Source: a bacterium (GTDB taxonomy: Bacteria; Thermosulfidibacterota; Thermosulfidibacteria; Thermosulfidibacterales; JALWSI01). Taken from it: a DNA stretch of 13,573 bases. The first letter of the stretch is position 1; the number at the start of each line of letters is the position of its first letter. Location of the stretch: NCBI GenBank assembly GCA_027080315.1, contig JALWSI010000195.1, forward strand, positions 1-13,573, written 5' to 3'. Below, piece after piece: positions 6,571-13,022 of this stretch. The notes under the pieces were generated by a model. The model was not told the origin of the DNA. It did no database searches and worked only from the letters and a program-made list of their open reading frames with translations. Both the position numbers and the translations under genes were made by a program.

Positions 6571-7284
6571 TTACCAGGTGGTGAGTTTCAACTCACCCCA
6601 GGCACCTATTTTGCCGCTTGCTATTGCTACAACACCTTTTATGTTTGGGATCTCTTGAGCGAGCTTGATAACCTTCTCTACCGATCCTTCGTCTTTGATC
6701 ATGTTTGCCAGGGCAGTGGCCCATGCATCGGCCAAAGATGCGTTGGATGAGACCACTGTGACGGCGTGGGCTTCGCCTAAGCTCAGGGAGTGTCCTATCT
6801 TTGCAGAAGAGGTGCATATCCCTAATCCCCCACCCACCTTCACCTCTAAGGCCAGTTCTTTAGGAAGGGAGGGATCTGAGCTCAATATGCCCACCTTGCG
6901 GTTCCCTTCTCCCCACAAAAACACGTCTCCTCCGTTCTCCACGGCTCCTTCAGAGGCCTTCAACTTCAGCCTTTCTCCAACCATCTGGGCTATTGTGCCT
7001 GCCACTGCAGCCATGGGGCCCACATTTGCTGCTTTTGAGGCAATGCACATTCTCTTCACTATCTCTGGAGCGCCGCTTAGGGGTTGAATAGGAAGAAGGC
7101 TCTCTGCAAACCCCTTGTGGCGTTTTAAGTAGAGTTCCAACTGATGCCTTAGCTCCATCGCTACTGTGGTGGCTAAGGGTTTAAGCTCTTTGTCTCCCTC
7201 TATCCACAGGTCTGTCTGGGCGATCTTTACCCTGAACCCGTGTCTTGAAAGCCTGCTCCGATAGGTTCTTTTGTTGTGTGCCAT
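6571..7284 (-). CDS. UPF0280 family protein (COG2122, ApbE-like fold)
   Basis: A 237-residue protein matching the UPF0280 family from end to end. The signatures are YRSRL near the N-terminus, TDLWI (24-28), NVGPMAAVAG (87-96), ENGGD (116-120), GICTSSAKIGHSLSLG (155-170) and ADAWATALAN (185-194), with Cys80 and Cys157. The family is related in fold to the flavin transferase ApbE. A COG2122 member in Methanosarcina has been linked genetically to sulfide assimilation, but the bacterial role is not settled. Two positions differ from the consensus I recall: Ala161 where CTSSG is usual, and AHAV (172-175) where ADAV is usual. ATG 7284 is preferred over 7317 because GAGGAG lies 9 nt upstream on this strand and the family's conserved region begins just after it. 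The gene is divergent from dus with a 107-bp gap in which I found no convincing promoter on either strand. Confidence 0.88.
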   Translation of the reverse strand: MAHNKRTYRSRLSRHGFRVKIAQTDLWIEGDKELKPLATTVAMELRHQLELYLKRHKGFAESLLPIQPLSGAPEIVKRMCIASKAANVGPMAAVAGTIAQMVGERLKLKASEGAVENGGDVFLWGEGNRKVGILSSDPSLPKELALEVKVGGGLGICTSSAKIGHSLSLGEAHAVTVVSSNASLADAWATALANMIKDEGSVEKVIKLAQEIPNIKGVVAIASGKIGAWGELKLTTW

Positions 7285-7391
7285 CTTTTCTGTCTCCTCA
7301 CCTTGCTGGTAGAGCATGTGGCTTTGTTGCTCAACCCTTGCGTTATCCTTCTTATGGTAATAGCAAAAGTGGCCTGTTGAAGGAGAAACTT

Positions 7392-8405
7392 ATGGAGATT
7401 GATGGGTATCTTGATGTTCCACTGTGGCTTGCCCCTATGGCAGGGGTGATAGGCTCTGCCTTTAGAAGGATTGTTAGAAGGTATCCCTGTGGTCTTGTCT
7501 TCACAGAGCTTCTGAGCGCGAGAGGGCTTCTTGCAGGTAGCAAGACCATGGAGCCTCTGACCAGGTTTCACGAGTCTGAGAGGCCCATCGCTTTCCAGCT
7601 TTACGGTGCCGAACCCCAGGTTGTGGCCGAAGCCGCTTCTTTGGTTAAAGAGCGTTTTTCTCCTGATGTTGTTGACATAAACATGGGATGTCCTTCAAAG
7701 AAGATCGTGCGATCTGGGGCAGGAGCCGCTCTCATGGGTGATCCCAGCAGGGTGTTTGATATGGTTAAGGCTGTGACAGAGGCGGTTTGCCCTGTTCCTC
7801 TCACCGTGAAGATCCGTTCTGGTCTCCACTCTCGTTCAATAAACGCCAAAGAGGTGGCTTTGGCCGCCCAGGATGGAGGAGCCAAGGCCATAACCGTGCA
7901 TCCCAGAACCAAGACTCAGGGGTTCAAAGGGCGTGCCGACTGGAGGGTCATAGGGGAGGTGGTAGAGGCCTGTGGGATTCCTGTGATTGGTTCGGGAGAC
8001 GTGGTCTTACCCCAGGATGCCAGAAGGATGATGGATGAAACGGGGTGTGCAGGGGTGATGATAGGCAGAGGGTCTTTGGGCAGACCCTGGGTATTTCTTC
8101 AGGCTTATGCGTGCTTAAAAGGTGATGCGGTGCCAGAGGATCCTTCGCCTCAAGAGATCGGCAAGATGGCCCTGCAGCAGCTTTTCTGGGAGGTTGAAGA
8201 GAAGGGCGAGAGAAGGGGAGTGGTTGAGATGCGAAAGCACCTTTTGTGGTACAGTAGAGGGATTTCAGGGGCAAAGGCCTTTCGCAGGGAGATCTCTAAG
8301 CTATCTTCCCTTGAAGACGGGATTAAGTTGGTGGTAGAGTTCTTCTCGTTAGAGGAGGAGCAGGTTGGATTCAAAAGAAAAGAGCCGATTGGAGTACCTT
8401 ATTGA
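7392..8405 (+). CDS. dus: tRNA-dihydrouridine synthase (DusB/NifR3-type)
   Basis: A 337-residue FMN enzyme that reduces specific uridines in tRNA D-loops to dihydrouridine using NADPH. Motifs in order: FMN-binding APMAGVIGSAFR (14-25), INMGCPSKK (96-104) with catalytic Cys100, GAGAALMGDP (109-118), VKIRSG (139-144), ITVHPRTKTQGFKGRADW (167-184), VIGSGDV (198-204) and GVMIGRGSLGRPW (221-233). The C-terminal helical domain holds MRKHLLWYSRG. The start is ATG 7392: AAGGAG (7380-7385) is 6 nt upstream and the TIM barrel begins directly after. The frame stays open back to 7245, but that extension shows no homology. The last 41 bp overlap the small Fis-like gene in another frame, so the two are co-transcribed and probably translationally coupled, as in the enterobacterial dusB-fis operon. 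DusB-like (TIGR00737-type) is the best subfamily guess. Confidence 0.94.
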   Translation: MEIDGYLDVPLWLAPMAGVIGSAFRRIVRRYPCGLVFTELLSARGLLAGSKTMEPLTRFHESERPIAFQLYGAEPQVVAEAASLVKERFSPDVVDINMGCPSKKIVRSGAGAALMGDPSRVFDMVKAVTEAVCPVPLTVKIRSGLHSRSINAKEVALAAQDGGAKAITVHPRTKTQGFKGRADWRVIGEVVEACGIPVIGSGDVVLPQDARRMMDETGCAGVMIGRGSLGRPWVFLQAYACLKGDAVPEDPSPQEIGKMALQQLFWEVEEKGERRGVVEMRKHLLWYSRGISGAKAFRREISKLSSLEDGIKLVVEFFSLEEEQVGFKRKEPIGVPY

Positions 8406-8613
8406 AGAGGCGGTTCGTGATGCAATCAGCAGACCCTCTTTCTACAACCATCAGGGGCTTTACAGGGTGGTGCTTGAGACCGTTGAGATCATGCTTATTG
8501 AGAGGGCTCTTGCCCACTCTAAAGGCAACAAGACACAAGCCGCCAAGGTGCTGGGCATAAGCCGCAACACCTTGGCCCGCAGGATAAACCAATACGGAAT
8601 AAAGGTTGATTAA
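8365..8613 (+). CDS. fis: Small Fis-family DNA-binding protein
   Basis: An 82-residue protein aligning along most of its length with enterobacterial Fis. A dimerisation segment (LYRVVLETVEIMLIERAL) is followed by a helix-turn-helix (GNKTQAAKVLGISRNTLARRINQYGIKV); E. coli Fis has LYELVLAEVE and [25 protein letters not shown] at the same places. It lacks about 16 N-terminal residues, which in E. coli Fis form the mobile beta-hairpin arm used to activate Hin/Gin recombinases, so an architectural or transcriptional role is more likely. No sensor or AAA+ domain is attached, so it is not an NtrC-type regulator fragment in the usual sense. It starts with TTG at 8365; AGGAGG (8353-8358) is 6 nt upstream and no other start precedes the helices. 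It overlaps the dus 3' end by 41 bp. Its stop lies inside a hairpin shared with gspG. Confidence 0.85.
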   Translation: MDSKEKSRLEYLIEEAVRDAISRPSFYNHQGLYRVVLETVEIMLIERALAHSKGNKTQAAKVLGISRNTLARRINQYGIKVD

Positions 8614-8623
8614 CCTTTATTCC
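8596..8623. terminator. Hairpin between convergent fis and gspG, candidate bidirectional terminator
   Basis: A perfect 12-bp stem (GGAATAAAGGTT 8596-8607 with AACCTTTATTCC 8612-8623) encloses a 4-nt loop. The fis stop (8611-8613) begins in the loop and the gspG stop (8617-8619 on the minus strand) lies in the right arm, so the last codons of both genes form the structure. The stem is A/T-rich and no U-tract extends beyond it in either direction, so efficiency is uncertain. Confidence 0.5.
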
Positions 8624-9036
8624 CAACTGGTTATGTCGGCGTTTTCGCCTTCCCCTCCCTCTTCTCCATCTGCTCCTAAGGAGTAGAGATCGTAGTCTCC
8701 GTGCTCGCCGGGGCACTTGTAAACGTAGTCGTGACCCCAGGGGTCTTTGGGAACCTTCTTCTTCAGGTAGGGACCATCCCACTTCTCAACCCCGCTGGGC
8801 TGTTCCACCAAGGCCTGTAGGCCCTCTTCTGTGGTGGGGTACCTGCCCACGTCAAGCCTGAAGGTGTCAAGGGCGTCTTCCAGCAAGGCTATCTGGGCCT
8901 TTGCCGCCTTAACCTTTGATTTTCCCACCTTTCCAAAGAGCTTTGGACCAACCAAAGCGGCCAGAAGCCCCAGGATGAGCATCACCACCAGCAGCTCAAT
9001 GAGGGTGAAGCCTTCTCTTCTCTTTCTATTCTCCAT
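8617..9036 (-). CDS. gspG: Type II secretion system major pseudopilin GspG
   Basis: A 139-residue prepilin. The short basic leader MENRKRREG is cut by prepilin peptidase before FTLIE (Phe10 becomes the methylated N-terminus, Glu14 is the conserved Glu5 of the mature protein). A hydrophobic helix follows (LLVVMLILGLLAALVGP). The C-terminal part has the GspG hallmarks RYPTTEEGLQALV, GPYLKKKVPKDPWG and DYDLYSLGADG, with a conserved acidic calcium-binding loop and the usual ending DITSWE. GspG polymerises into the periplasmic pseudopilus that pushes folded substrates through the secretin. ATG 9036 is chosen because AGGAGG (9050-9045) lies 8 nt upstream; the GTG at 9045 overlaps that SD. It is last in gspE-F-G, 12 nt after gspF, whose TAG stop forms part of the SD. 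The minor pseudopilins and GspC/D/L/M are not in this window. Confidence 0.95.
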   Translation of the reverse strand: MENRKRREGFTLIELLVVMLILGLLAALVGPKLFGKVGKSKVKAAKAQIALLEDALDTFRLDVGRYPTTEEGLQALVEQPSGVEKWDGPYLKKKVPKDPWGHDYVYKCPGEHGDYDLYSLGADGEEGGEGENADITSWE

Positions 9037-9051
9037 CTTGCTCACCTCCTA
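9036..9051 (-). promoter_or_regulatory. gspG ribosome binding site fused to the gspF stop codon
   Basis: On the minus strand the gspF stop TAG runs directly into the SD (TAGGAGG), followed by 8 nt and the gspG ATG. The terminating gspF ribosome is therefore placed on the gspG SD, which suggests coupled translation and explains the lack of a separate promoter. Confidence 0.7.
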
Positions 9052-10281
9052 AAACCCGATGTCGTTTATGCTGAATATAGCCATTAGCATTGAAACAATC
9101 ATCCCCCCAATGAGGAGACCCATGAAGATGATGAGAGCCGGCTCCAAGAAGGAGAGCATTCTCTTCATAAACTCTTGCAGCTCCTTCTCGTAGGTGACGG
9201 CAATGGTGGTCATGGCCTCTCCTATGTCCCCGGTCTCCTCTCCCACCTCAACTATGTGCACCGCAAAGGATGGAAAGAATGGATTTGCCTTCATCCTTTG
9301 GGCCAGAGATTGGCCTTTTTCAATGTCCTCAAGCAGAGAGGAGAGTATCTCGTTCACCGTCACAAACCCGCTTATCTCTGAGACGATCCTGAAAGCGGCA
9401 GAGAGATCCAGCCCTCCCTTCAGGAGAATGGATAGGGCCCTGGCAATGGTGGCCACTTCCAGTTTCTTCAAGATGTTTCCCACTATGGGAAGGGAGAAGA
9501 GGAACCTCTCCCACTTCACCCGGAACTCCTCTTTTCTCATGGCCGCCTTCCAGGCCAAAAAGATTACCACAGGGGCAACCAGGAAGAGCCACCAGGTCTT
9601 GTGGAAGAAGGCGCTGATTGAGAGGAGCACCTTTGTTGAGGTTGGGATCTCTTGACCGAGGTCCTTGAAGATCAACGAGAACCTGGGAATCACTATGGTG
9701 AGGATCAGGTATGACGATACCAGCCCCAGCATGAGGAGTACCACAGGGTATATGGCTGCCGAGACAAGCTGACTGCGCACTTGAACCGACTCTTCCAAAT
9801 AGTCTGCCAGGCTTGTGAGCACCTTGTCCAAAGCTCCTCCTACCTCTCCTGCCTTAACCAGGTGCACGTACATTCTGTTGAAGGTCTCTTGCCTCCGCAT
9901 AAGGGCCTCTGAAAGGGAGCTTCCCTCTTCAACATCCTTCAGGATACCGTGGGCGAGGCTTCTCATGGTCTCGTCTTCTGCTGCGTCTCCCAGAATGAAC
10001 AGGGCCCTGTCTAAAGGCAGGCCCGCTTTTAAGAGGGATGCCAGCTGCCTTGTGAAGAGCATGAGTCCTTTGCGGCTTATGCGCTTCTTTCTTGAAAAGA
10101 AGGTGGGGAACAGCTCTGCCAGTAGCCCTCCGCTTCTCTTCTCACCTTCTTCGTAAACCTCGGTGGGGTAGAGCCCCATCCCCCTTAGGGCCTTGATAAC
10201 CGCCTCTTTTGAGGGGGCTTCGTAGCTGCCGCTTCGGGATTCTCCTGCTGAGTCTATGGCGGTGTAGAAGAATCTGGGCAT
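9049..10281 (-). CDS. gspF: Type II secretion system inner-membrane platform protein GspF
   Basis: A 410-residue polytopic protein of standard GspF/PilC length. A short N-terminal region (FFYTAIDSAGE, EAPSKEAVIKALRGMGLYPTEV) precedes two T2SSF domains. The first begins near LFTRQLASLLKAGLPLDRAL (75-94) and the second near VATIARALSILLKGGLDLSAAF (276-297); each has the PxF...HxVxVGEETG-type motif (FNRMYVHLVKAGEVGG and FPSFAVHIVEVGEETG). Transmembrane segments are predicted at about 173-196, 230-247 and 379-403. GspF transmits GspE motion to the growing pseudopilus at the inner membrane. The start overlaps the gspE stop by one base (TAATG at 10281), typical of translational coupling. The protein could equally be called PilC-like, but the E-F-G order with a true GspG supports type II secretion. 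Confidence 0.94.
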   Translation of the reverse strand: MPRFFYTAIDSAGESRSGSYEAPSKEAVIKALRGMGLYPTEVYEEGEKRSGGLLAELFPTFFSRKKRISRKGLMLFTRQLASLLKAGLPLDRALFILGDAAEDETMRSLAHGILKDVEEGSSLSEALMRRQETFNRMYVHLVKAGEVGGALDKVLTSLADYLEESVQVRSQLVSAAIYPVVLLMLGLVSSYLILTIVIPRFSLIFKDLGQEIPTSTKVLLSISAFFHKTWWLFLVAPVVIFLAWKAAMRKEEFRVKWERFLFSLPIVGNILKKLEVATIARALSILLKGGLDLSAAFRIVSEISGFVTVNEILSSLLEDIEKGQSLAQRMKANPFFPSFAVHIVEVGEETGDIGEAMTTIAVTYEKELQEFMKRMLSFLEPALIIFMGLLIGGMIVSMLMAIFSINDIGF

Positions 10282-11822
10282 TACTGGGTGACCCTGAGCA
10301 GTTCGGCTACTGTGGTGATGCCTGCCTTCACCTTGCGCATGCCATTCTCTCTCATGGGTATAAATCTGGTCTCTTTTGCCGCCGCTTTTATCTCTTTTTC
10401 TGTGGCCCCTTGAAGAATGGCTCTTCTAACCGCGTCGTTCACCGTGAGCAGCTCGGCTATCACCGTGCGTCCCCTGTAGCCTGTTCCGGCACACTCTTCG
10501 CATCCTTTGCTCTTGTACAGGGTTTTGCCTGTGAGATCCTCGGCCTCCCCCGTCTCTTCTCTGATGCGGTCTGCAAGAACCCTGTCAACCACTATGGGCT
10601 CTTTGCACTTGGGGCATAGCACCCTTAGAAGTCTTTGGGCCATCACCCCAATAAGGGAGGAGGCTATGAGGTAGTTCTCTACCCCAATATCCCTGAGCCT
10701 TGTGGCTGCACTGGCGGCGTCGTTTGTGTGGAGGGTGGAGAAGACTAAGTGGCCGGTGAGGGATGCCTGAACAGCTATCTCGGCGGTCTCAAGGTCTCGG
10801 ATCTCTCCTATGAGGATCACGTCGGGATCCTGTCTCAGTATGGAGCGCAGAGCGCTGGCAAAGGTGAGCCCGATCTGGGGTTTGGCCTGAACCTGGTTTA
10901 TGCCGTTAAGCTGGTACTCCACTGGATCCTCAACAGTGATGATCTTCTTGTCTGGGGTGTTGATCTTGCTTAAGGCCCCGTAGAGGGTGGTGGTCTTTCC
11001 TGAACCCGTTGGTCCTGTGACCAGAATGATCCCGTAGGGGGAACGGATGAGTTTGTTGAAACGGGTGAGGATATCATCGGTGAAGCCCATCTGGTTCAGG
11101 TCGAGTATCACCTCTTCCTGGTTTAAGAGCCTTAAGACCACGCTCTCTCCGTAGAGGGTGGGTATTGTGGATAGACGGATGTCCACCTCTCTGCCGCCCA
11201 CCCGTAACTTTATTCTTCCGTCCTGAGGCAATCTGCGCTCGGCGATGTTGAGATTCGCCATGAGCTTGAGACGGGAGATTATTGGGGCCTGTAGCCTTTT
11301 TGGGGGACTCTCCATCTCTTGTAGCACCCCGTCTATTCGGTATCTGACTTTGAACTCTCTCTCAAAGGGCTCAAAGTGGATGTCAGAAGCCCTCATCTCT
11401 AATGCCTTTCGTATTAGGAGGTTAACCAGCCTTATGACGGGGGCCTCAGAGGCCATGTCTTTCAAGTGCTCCAGGTTCTCTTCCATATCCACGTACGAGA
11501 TCTCGTCTTCGGCGTGGCGGATCACATCCTCTATTTCGCCCTCGTGGAACTCATAGACCTCCTGGATCAACCTATCTACCGCCTCGGTTTCTCCTTTGAA
11601 GAGGAGGGTTTGCTTCTTGGTGAGCTTCTCTATGGCCTCTATGGACTCCCACTGGGTCTCTTGTGTGAGGATCAGGGAGATCTGATCCCCATTTGGGTTG
11701 AATGGAAACACCTTGTGTTTTCTAAGAAACTCCCCTGAGAGTCCGGGAATGGGCATGGCCTCTCGCCGGATTCTCTCTATGTCGGCCTCTGGCAGTCTGT
11801 TAAACAAAGCTGTTGACTTCAT
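10281..11822 (-). CDS. gspE: Type II secretion system ATPase GspE
   Basis: A 513-residue secretion ATPase. After a divergent N-terminal domain (about 1-120) come the N2 domain (SDIHFEPF 146-153, RYRIDG 160-165), Walker A GPTGSGKT (270-277), the Asp box ITVEDPVEY (295-303), Walker B with LIGEIRD (337-343), the His box [13 protein letters not shown] (357-369), and a zinc-binding tetracysteine (C403, C406, C441, C444) in a CPKC...CEEC arrangement. It powers pseudopilus assembly at the cytoplasmic face of the inner membrane, working with GspF. ATG 11822 is the first ATG but has no SD; a TATATT box ends 12 nt upstream, so the mRNA may be nearly leaderless. ATG 11756 is an alternative that would lose 22 residues. 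PilB is the main alternative, disfavoured by the neighbouring GspG. Confidence 0.95.
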   Translation of the reverse strand: MKSTALFNRLPEADIERIRREAMPIPGLSGEFLRKHKVFPFNPNGDQISLILTQETQWESIEAIEKLTKKQTLLFKGETEAVDRLIQEVYEFHEGEIEDVIRHAEDEISYVDMEENLEHLKDMASEAPVIRLVNLLIRKALEMRASDIHFEPFEREFKVRYRIDGVLQEMESPPKRLQAPIISRLKLMANLNIAERRLPQDGRIKLRVGGREVDIRLSTIPTLYGESVVLRLLNQEEVILDLNQMGFTDDILTRFNKLIRSPYGIILVTGPTGSGKTTTLYGALSKINTPDKKIITVEDPVEYQLNGINQVQAKPQIGLTFASALRSILRQDPDVILIGEIRDLETAEIAVQASLTGHLVFSTLHTNDAASAATRLRDIGVENYLIASSLIGVMAQRLLRVLCPKCKEPIVVDRVLADRIREETGEAEDLTGKTLYKSKGCEECAGTGYRGRTVIAELLTVNDAVRRAILQGATEKEIKAAAKETRFIPMRENGMRKVKAGITTVAELLRVTQ

Positions 11823-11834
11823 GGTTAACAGGGT

Positions 11835-11840
11835 AATATA
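11835..11840 (-). promoter_or_regulatory. Candidate -10 box of the gspEFG operon
   Basis: Minus-strand TATATT (11840-11835) ends 12 nt before the gspE ATG. No clear -35 box lies 16-18 bp upstream: that stretch is C/T-rich, with a run of eight T. TTGCCC at 11868-11863 is too far away (22 bp). Used alone it would give a leader of about 5 nt. Confidence 0.3.
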
Positions 11841-11884
11841 AGACTGCGGCAGGAAAAAAAAGGGGCAAGGGTAATTTTAGTGGG

Positions 11885-11914
11885 TTGCCAACTGCGGTGG
11901 GGTGTGGTTATACA
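11885..11914 (+). promoter_or_regulatory. Candidate sigma70-type promoter for the glycosyltransferase gene
   Basis: TTGCCA (11885-11890, 5/6 to the -35 consensus), an 18-bp spacer and TATACA (11909-11914, 4/6). A start near 11921 would give a leader of about 23 nt that contains the AAGGGG SD. Confidence 0.5.
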
Positions 11915-11943
11915 AAGGAACATGCAGAAAAGGGGTGGGCTGA

Positions 11944-12876
11944 GTGGATAAGAGGCTTAGCGTTATCATTCCAACGCTGAATGCAGAGCCGTTCATTGAA
12001 GAGCAGCTAAAAGGGTTGCTGGAACAGCGGCTTCCGCCAGACGAGATTATCGTAATAGACTCGTCTTCAGACGACAGAACCCGAGAGATCGCACGCTCTT
12101 TCGGGGTTACCGTTGAGCAGATAAGCAGAGACTCCTTTGGCCATGGCAGCACGAGAAACGCCTGTGCCAGGAAGAGCAAAGGGGATATACTCATCTTCAT
12201 GTCGCAAGACGCGGTGCCTGCTCATCGCAGGCTTTTTGAGTGGTTGATCTCCCCCTTGGGGGGAGATGTTGCTGCGTCATATGCGTGTCACGTGCCCCGC
12301 TCTGATAGCACTCCGCCAGAGGTGGTGGCCAGAAGGTTTAACTACCCAAGAAAGCCTCTTATCAAAAGCAAAGCCGACCTGCCCACCATGGGAATAAAGA
12401 CCTTCTTCTTCTCAAATGTTTGCTCGGCTATACGTCGGGAGTGTTTTGAGGAGGTTGGAGGGTTCCCGGAAGAGATAGTCACAAACGAGGACATGATCTT
12501 TGCTGCAAAGCTTATTATGAGGGGATACAAGATAGCCTATGTGCCTCAGGCAAGGGTTTATCACTCCCACAATTTCGGGCTTATGTGGCAGATGAAACGC
12601 TATTTTGACATTGGAAGTTCTCTCAGTACCCATAGGTGGATAGTGGAGTACGACCAGACAGAGAAAGAGGGAAGGAGGCTTTTAACAGAGCAGCTTAAAT
12701 ACACCCTGGGAAAGGGGGATCTGAAATGGGTTCCCTACACCATTCTTGAAGGGGCCATGAAGTACACTGGATTTAAACTGGGGTTGTCTCAAGAGAAGCT
12801 GCCTGATGGCCTGAAAAAGATGTTGAGCCTCCACAAGAGGTATTGGGATAACCTGAAAAAAGAACAAGAAGAATAA
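11944..12876 (+). CDS. Family 2 glycosyltransferase, rhamnosyltransferase-like
   Basis: A 310-residue GT-A fold enzyme. LSVIIPTLN (5-13) and IIVIDSSSDDRT (35-46) form the nucleotide-binding half. SQDAVP (87-92) replaces the usual DxD with the QDA form seen in bacterial rhamnosyltransferases. RFNYPRK (131-137), a TNEDMIFAAKL motif (180-190) holding the likely catalytic acid pair, and VYHSHN (205-210) also fit that group. No membrane segment is seen, so it probably acts peripherally at the inner membrane on a lipid-linked acceptor, adding a sugar to a surface glycan. Donor and acceptor are inferred. It starts with GTG at 11944, because an in-frame TGA directly precedes it and AAGGGG lies about 8 nt upstream. 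The gene is divergent from gspE and separated from the polysaccharide operon at the window start by about 10 kb. It appears to stand alone. Confidence 0.86.
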   Translation: MDKRLSVIIPTLNAEPFIEEQLKGLLEQRLPPDEIIVIDSSSDDRTREIARSFGVTVEQISRDSFGHGSTRNACARKSKGDILIFMSQDAVPAHRRLFEWLISPLGGDVAASYACHVPRSDSTPPEVVARRFNYPRKPLIKSKADLPTMGIKTFFFSNVCSAIRRECFEEVGGFPEEIVTNEDMIFAAKLIMRGYKIAYVPQARVYHSHNFGLMWQMKRYFDIGSSLSTHRWIVEYDQTEKEGRRLLTEQLKYTLGKGDLKWVPYTILEGAMKYTGFKLGLSQEKLPDGLKKMLSLHKRYWDNLKKEQEE

Positions 12877-12895
12877 GAAAGTACTTTCTGTTTTT
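12876..12895 (+). terminator. Weak intrinsic terminator candidate after the glycosyltransferase
   Basis: The 14-bp perfect palindrome AGAAAGTACTTTCT (12876-12889) begins at the last base of the stop codon and is followed by GTTTTT. A hairpin with a GTAC loop has a stem of only five, mostly A-T, pairs, so termination would be inefficient. A DNA-binding site is equally possible. Confidence 0.3.
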
Positions 12896-12956
12896 ATGTC
12901 TATGGGGATCTCTGCATGCCGAATGGCCTTTTGTATTGAAGAATGCCTATTTAGTG

Positions 12957-12985
12957 TTGACAATAGGGTAAGACACCCATATCTT
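12957..12985 (+). promoter_or_regulatory. Sigma70-type promoter for the gene at 13020
   Basis: A perfect TTGACA (12957-12962), a 17-bp spacer and TATCTT (12980-12985). A predicted start near 12992 gives a leader of about 28 nt that includes the AAGGAGG SD at 13004-13010. Confidence 0.65.
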
Positions 12986-13003
12986 CGGCCTATAGCGAGG
13001 GAG

Positions 13004-13022
13004 AAGGAGGATATGTAGTATG
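13004..13022 (+). promoter_or_regulatory. Translation start region with an upstream ATG-stop
   Basis: AAGGAGG (13004-13010) is followed after 2 nt by ATG TAG (13013-13018), a start codon immediately followed by a stop, and then by the real ATG at 13020, 9 nt from the SD. The first ATG lies too close to the SD to be ideal. Confidence 0.45.

Noticed and set aside
7245-7391. N-terminal extension of the dus frame by 49 codons
   Set aside because: It would overlap the divergent UPF0280 gene. The extension has no Dus homology, and a consensus SD lies 6 nt before ATG 7392.
9194-9655. Plus-strand open frames opposite gspF, gspE and gspG
   Set aside because: The minus-strand frames carry full-length T2SS domains with all catalytic motifs; the plus-strand ones show no recognisable domain.
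11853-11860. Run of eight T on the minus strand upstream of gspE, possible terminator
   Set aside because: No G/C-rich hairpin precedes the run on that strand, and no minus-strand gene ends there.
11922-11951. Nine-codon ATG-to-TAA frame overlapping the glycosyltransferase GTG start
   Set aside because: The AAAGGA upstream is only 2 nt from the ATG, and the glycosyltransferase has its own SD. Nothing marks this as more than chance.
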